NCBI RefSeq assembly: GCF_042453785.1
Contig: NC_091661.1
Location: 30,681,501 to 30,745,500, forward strand
Source of the DNA: Malus domestica
Lineage: Eukaryota > Streptophyta > Magnoliopsida > Rosales > Rosaceae
DNA: 64,000 nt
Direction: 5' to 3'
The translations under genes and the position numbers were made by a program. The notes beneath the pieces are model-generated. The model did no database searches. It was not told the DNA's origin and worked only from the letters and a program-made list of their open reading frames with translations. This document shows positions 59,266 through 64,000 of the stretch, one piece after another (within the stretch, counting starts at the first letter, position 1; every line of letters starts with the position of its first letter).

Positions 59266-60643
59266 TTGAATCATTCCAAACATGGATACGATATTCGAGA
59301 TATGTGCATGCCCCCAAAAGAGAATGCAAGTAGTATCCTTTGAGGGATTCCAATACATTCACATGGAGTCACTCATAATCCACATAACATCTATAAAGAT
59401 CCATTAAAACTTCATCAACCACCGTAGAAATTTTTTTTTTTAATCTTTAATTTCAAATAAAACCCCCTAAATATATATGTAATAAGGGTGGAGGGTGGAC
59501 TGTGCGGAGTAGTAATGTTTCTCTCATACATTGCGTGGGTGTTATAAATTGTATGTGGAGGGTATATTGAATGAGTTTGCAGATTTGGAAGTGAATGAAG
59601 TTTGAAGAGGAGGGACGGAGAGGGTCCCAATGTATTGATTCTTGCCAACTTCGTTTTAAAATTTTGTCCCACATTCTCATTTATTTTTCCCTGTAGGAAG
59701 ATATAAATGATGAATAGTGGTATGTTCCAATTCATTTACCACATTTAAACAGATCGATGCTGCTTCATGCAGAACTTATCTAGATCGGGTAAATCTATAT
59801 CATACGTACGTAGCAGACTGTCGGAACCTATCTAACTTCTCTAGCTATGAAATTAGAAATGCACTACTGTTATTAGTATAAATGTCCACCTAAAAAGCAA
59901 AGATTCTGAATAGTATTTTGATTGAAATTTTGAAACATGTTTCATTTGTAGGGAACTTTATGCATTGTTATGTGTTACTGTTTTCAGTATATAAATGCGC
60001 AGTATACAAGAAGTTCGATCGATTATAATTTGGTTGAAATTTGAAAACAAGTTTGTAAAGTCTCATTTCTTTAGGTCTTCAGCCGATGACCACAGAGTTA
60101 TGGTCACTCACCATTAACTGAAATTAAAACAATAAAAAGACATTCATTTGTTTTCCACTTTTGATTTCAAATGTATAGGTGAGTGACTATACATTTATTT
60201 CGTTATCAGGTTACCAAAAGAACACTTATGTTGTAATTTGTGTGTTATTGTATGAACAAATAGATGCCTATAAAAAGAAGAGTTAAGTTGAACAATAATT
60301 TGGTTGAAAATGTGAAAACAACAATTTCTGGAAATAAATATTTTAAGGTATATATTTCAGACTATTTTGGGGCATATTTTTAGCTTTTATAGGAAAACAA
60401 GATATATATATACACACACACACATTTAAATTCGTCAAAAAAATATATAGAGAGAGGTTAATTACTAAAACGCATGAAATAAGTGTCCATAATTCCATAA
60501 AAACAAGCAAATTAACTTAAATCTACAAGACTGAGTAAAGATTTCATTTTCTTCTAAAGGCCATCTTATCAAGAACTAGCTTCAAAAAATAAAATGCAAT
60601 CACTTATTTACTGATCAGTCTCATCATAATAGTTAGGAGACTC
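59266..60643. other. Intergenic, nothing recognised
   Basis: AT-rich. No supported gene. Confidence 0.4.
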
Positions 60644-60651
60644 TACCCTAC

Positions 60652-60861
60652 GGAGAGAGGATCCTCGCCGGATCTTATTTGTGAGGATTCCGAAGATCTT
60701 CCAATCATATTCGTTCATCATGCATCGTGCATCGTGAGGTCAGTTTTCATCAGGTACGGTTTATATTTAATTTTAAATAAGAAGATAATTACAATGATTT
60801 CTGACCGCACGATATACGATAAATAAATGTGATTTAAGGATCCGGTGCGGATCCTCACTCC
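60652..60861. mobile_element. hAT-type MITE, family C, copy 2
   Basis: 210 bp. Terminal inverted repeats GGAGAGAGGATCC / GGATCCTCACTCC extend about 23 bases. Perfect 8-bp target duplication TACCCTAC at 60644-60651 and 60862-60869. Confidence 0.82.
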
Positions 60862-60869
60862 TACCCTAC

Positions 60870-61860
60870 GTACTCTTCCAACGTCACGTACATTTGTCCA
60901 AAATACTGCAGCAGGTACGGTGATACTTATATAGGTATGCAGCCTTATGGTTATGGACATGCTATGTATAGGAGTAGTGCGGATCCAAATTCTACAGTCA
61001 GATAGGTATGCAGTGTTCAACAGACACCATTACTACACATATTTATTTTACTGTTGTACACCAATAGAAAGATTCCATGGATGAGTTGTAAGAAAAAGAA
61101 AAGAAAAGAGGAAGGGTGGAATATATTACACATATATAGAGTATTAGCAAGAAGAGAGATTCGATGCTTTAAATTGTTTTGATTTGAACGCAGTTATCTG
61201 TATAACAAGAAGAATGAAGAAGAAAGAGGTATTAAGACGACAAATATACACAACAACTACAGATTATAATAATATAGAATAGGTGAGAGTGAGATAAAAG
61301 AGACTTTCATATAACATGCTCGTAACATTCCAAACTACTAATACAAGATGTTTAAAACTCTCTCCACATAGCTTTATATTAGCTGTTTGAAATGTCACAA
61401 TGACGGTGAACTCATTCTACTAAGTAAAGAGAGAAAGAGGGAGGGGGGAGGTTGTTGAGGGTGGTAAATGTGCAAATTGATGGGTGATAACCTAGAATTG
61501 GACTCATATGTAGGAGTGAAGTAAATATGAGAAATCCAATTATATGGTACATACAGAACCACTTAAATGAAACGCGTACACTCCCATGCTATAACTTGCA
61601 AGTACTTCCCTTCCTCTTTGTCACTCACCCTTCCCGGCCACCATGCATTGCAATTTGCACAACTGCCCTTGGGCAGTTTCACACTGATTACTTGATTAGT
61701 GACGTATTGTATTGTATTATATTCTAGTTTTCTGGACTTTTTACAACAACTTAGATATTGCGTGCTGATTTATAGATGAACAATATATATACAACTAATT
61801 AGTTTTAGCATATTACAGCATGGCTGGTTCTTCCAATTGCTTGCAGCAGAAGGGGTATAT

Positions 61861-61942
<82 letters not shown>

Positions 61943-63119
61943 CATTAGCAGTCGAAGTCCGAAACCTGATGTGTAATCTAGCTTATTTAATCCCTTATGA
62001 CATGACTTAAGATTTCTCCTCCCTGGTTGCAATCCTTTGTTTTATGATGAATACAAATCATCGCTCTCTTTAAAATAAAAACATATTGTCGCGTGCAGAG
62101 AGAGGAGGGGTGTACAATATGTCAATATCTAACAAGTTGAAATTGATTTGGATTTCATCGTAGGCACGGAGATGCCGTGTCTGCACGTACATTGAAAGCC
62201 TACATTTCAATTCGCCCATATAACTATTAATATTAATTAGGAAAACAAGTTGCAGATCCTCTCAACTATATGTCCTCATCACCACCATCTGAAACTGGAT
62301 CGATCTATATGGCTGCCTGCTGCCTGCTGTGGCCTGTCCCTCATTCATTTATTTCTACTCTTTTCTTGCCCAAACACATGTATTTGTTCAATTTGTCCCA
62401 TTTTACAGATTCCTATATTTTCTATAATATCATAGATCGATATATTTGTACTAACTGTTGGGTATGAACTTTTGCCTAGCTATATATAAAGCAGTAGTTT
62501 AATGCAGACCCCATCATGCACCCAAAAAGAACCCAAGAACACCCATTAAGCTGCTTCTAATATTATTACTTAATTTTTAAACTCCAAACCCTGAATCTAA
62601 TTTTTTCTAGTTTATATATAATTTTCTTTTTAAATTGGTTAATATTGGTACGTTTCTGAAGTTCAGATCATAATTTATTTATATTTCTGTTGACTTTTTA
62701 ATTAATTTCAAGACGAACAATCCTATTAGTGATGATGATCAATTCAACAGCAGATGCCTCTCTCTGACCATCAGTGATATATATATATATATATATAGTA
62801 CTATTACTTTTGGGGGAGAGGTTAATAATTCTCAGAGGAACATTCCCTCAGCCCTTTTAGCAATTGCAACAACAATGGCACATTCAATATCATACGTCTT
62901 TTCTTTCTCCCCTCCCTATAATTAAAGAACCAAAGTCCTTAAATTGATTCCTCACTTTTTAGAATTGTCTGCTGCGACCTCTGGTAAATTCAGATTATTA
63001 TTAGGTCATTCTTTTCAAGTACGTACGTGCCTTTTTATGCAACCAAACCCACGCCATAAATTACTACAGCTTGCACCGAAACATATTTTCAAAAAATTGA
63101 TACAATCTGTTAAAAAAAA
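60870..63119. other. Intergenic with microsatellites
   Basis: No gene recognised. A compound microsatellite lies at 61859-61939 and an (AT)n tract at about 62778-62798. Confidence 0.4.
61859..61939. repeat. Compound microsatellite (ACAT)n-(AC)n-(AT)n
   Basis: Three adjoining simple repeats totalling about 80 bp. Likely highly polymorphic. Confidence 0.9.
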
Positions 63120-63267
63120 GGATCTGTTATCCACACATCTCATTTTACTTCTCACACACCTCTTAATAATTTCTATCCGTTGATCTTCTTCAATTCATCC
63201 AATCCAACGGTCAAAAATTAAAAAAATATGTGAGAAGTAAAATGAAGTGTGTGGATATCAAATTTCT
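63120..63267. mobile_element. hAT-type MITE, family B, copy 3
   Basis: ATCCACACATCTCATTTTAC on the left faces GTAAAATGAAGTGTGTGGAT on the right. Both flanks are A-runs, so the target duplication (probably eight A) cannot be placed exactly. Confidence 0.65.
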
Positions 63268-63820
63268 AAAAAAAAAGCCTAAACCCTACTGCGGCTTGCA
63301 CCGAAACCCTAGCTTAGCTTCCTGTATTAGTCATAGCTCGTAGCTTCATATACCCCCAAGGCCTAGGTTTTCCGACGTTAGGAACGTTGATTAATTAGTT
63401 AGTACATTTGTTTCTAACTGAAAACCCTATCAACGTAACAAGTTAGTGTGATTGACATTATCTTTGCCGAACTTACTTTACATGATACATATAGTATCTG
63501 GATTCTTTCATCTCTCATTTCCCTTCCCTCAATAGGCTCTAGTCCCCTTTTTCTAAGAAAATTTGAGACTGACTCACGTCAATATCTTACATTAACTTCT
63601 TTATAAAAATAGAAAGATAAAGAGGAAAGTGAAAGAGGAGGAGAGGGGACTGAAGGAGATTTACAGAAAATCTACTCCATGTATATATACACACACACAT
63701 AATTTCTTGGGACCTGTCACCTGTGTTCCATTGGTGCCTCCCTGATTCTTGTACAAGATCCACGCAGATATAAATCTAAAAGTTGAATCAGAACCAAGAA
63801 AATTGAATAGGAATTAACCC

Positions 63821-63853
<33 letters not shown>

Positions 63854-64000
63854 TCTCTCACATGCACAGTACTGCAAACCAAGCAAGCCAGAACCAAAGC
63901 CAATGCATGATAAAAAAATGAAAAATAGAGAGATGATGGCGATGGTTTAGTCTCTTTCACCTGAGCCTCTCTTATTTACTTCTTTCCGTATACCTAGCTA
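63268..64000. other. Intergenic to window end
   Basis: 63490-63665 has an imperfect foldback (AGTCCCC ... GGGGACT) that may be a degraded MITE. A (CT)n tract lies at about 63821-63860. No gene. Confidence 0.4.

Noticed and set aside
1..64000. CRISPR arrays, bacterial operons, tRNA/rRNA genes, known microRNA precursors
   Set aside because: No spaced identical short repeats, cloverleaf with intact A and B boxes outside SINEs, or familiar miRNA sequence was seen on reading; a dedicated scan was not possible.

Overview
This is a plant nuclear window: genes have introns, there are no operons, intergenic DNA is AT-rich, and transposons are nested. The genes and repeat families suggest a woody Rosaceae genome, probably apple or pear. 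The family-level guess is inference from recalled repeat families and was not searched.

Gene-bearing part. Seven protein-coding genes can be supported: a cytokinin response factor of the AP2/ERF family (586-1662, +); the plastid division protein PDV1 (11845-13497, -); a PHT1 phosphate transporter (14131-15890, -); the mitochondrial carrier MTM1 / SLC25A39-40 type (34237-37486, +, ten exons); an arabinogalactan peptide (39491-40464, -); a small DUF7722-like protein (41553-41801, -); and a coiled-coil acidic protein of unknown function (43186-45612, -). CRF, PDV1 and the AG-peptide match a run I recall on Arabidopsis chromosome 5 (CRF3 At5g53290, PDV1 At5g53280, AGP22 At5g53250). CRF and MTM1 match the duplicated chromosome 4 block (CRF4 At4g27950, MTM1 At4g27940). 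The window therefore looks like the unreduced ancestral gene order, interrupted by PHT1 and by transposons.

Transposon-rich parts. (1) 17584-21182 is a 3.6-kb non-autonomous LTR element with a perfect ATTGA target duplication, carrying host-gene-like fragments and no gag-pol. (2) 23791-25024 is a hAT element with a MITE nested inside it. (3) 25118-33909 is a very young LTR element whose 5' LTR is followed by four head-to-tail 943-bp LTRs of a second type before the primer-binding site; this is the most unusual structure in the window. It ends about 330 bp before the MTM1 start codon. (4) 46213-47095 is a long-inverted-repeat MULE. (5) 48125-57816 is a Copia-type LTR element with an initiator-Met primer-binding site and no coding capacity; a second copy of the family in (1) sits inside it at 52793-56552. 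Smaller insertions include an RTE-derived element with a 19-bp target duplication (9010-9374), an Au-type SINE in MTM1 intron 2, another SINE family, and several hAT-type MITEs with 8-9 bp target duplications.

Coordinates of exons, LTRs and target duplications were read by hand. Splice sites were chosen by reading frame, GT/AG and known protein conservation, so they are predictions. Stretches between genes with nothing recognisable are listed as such.
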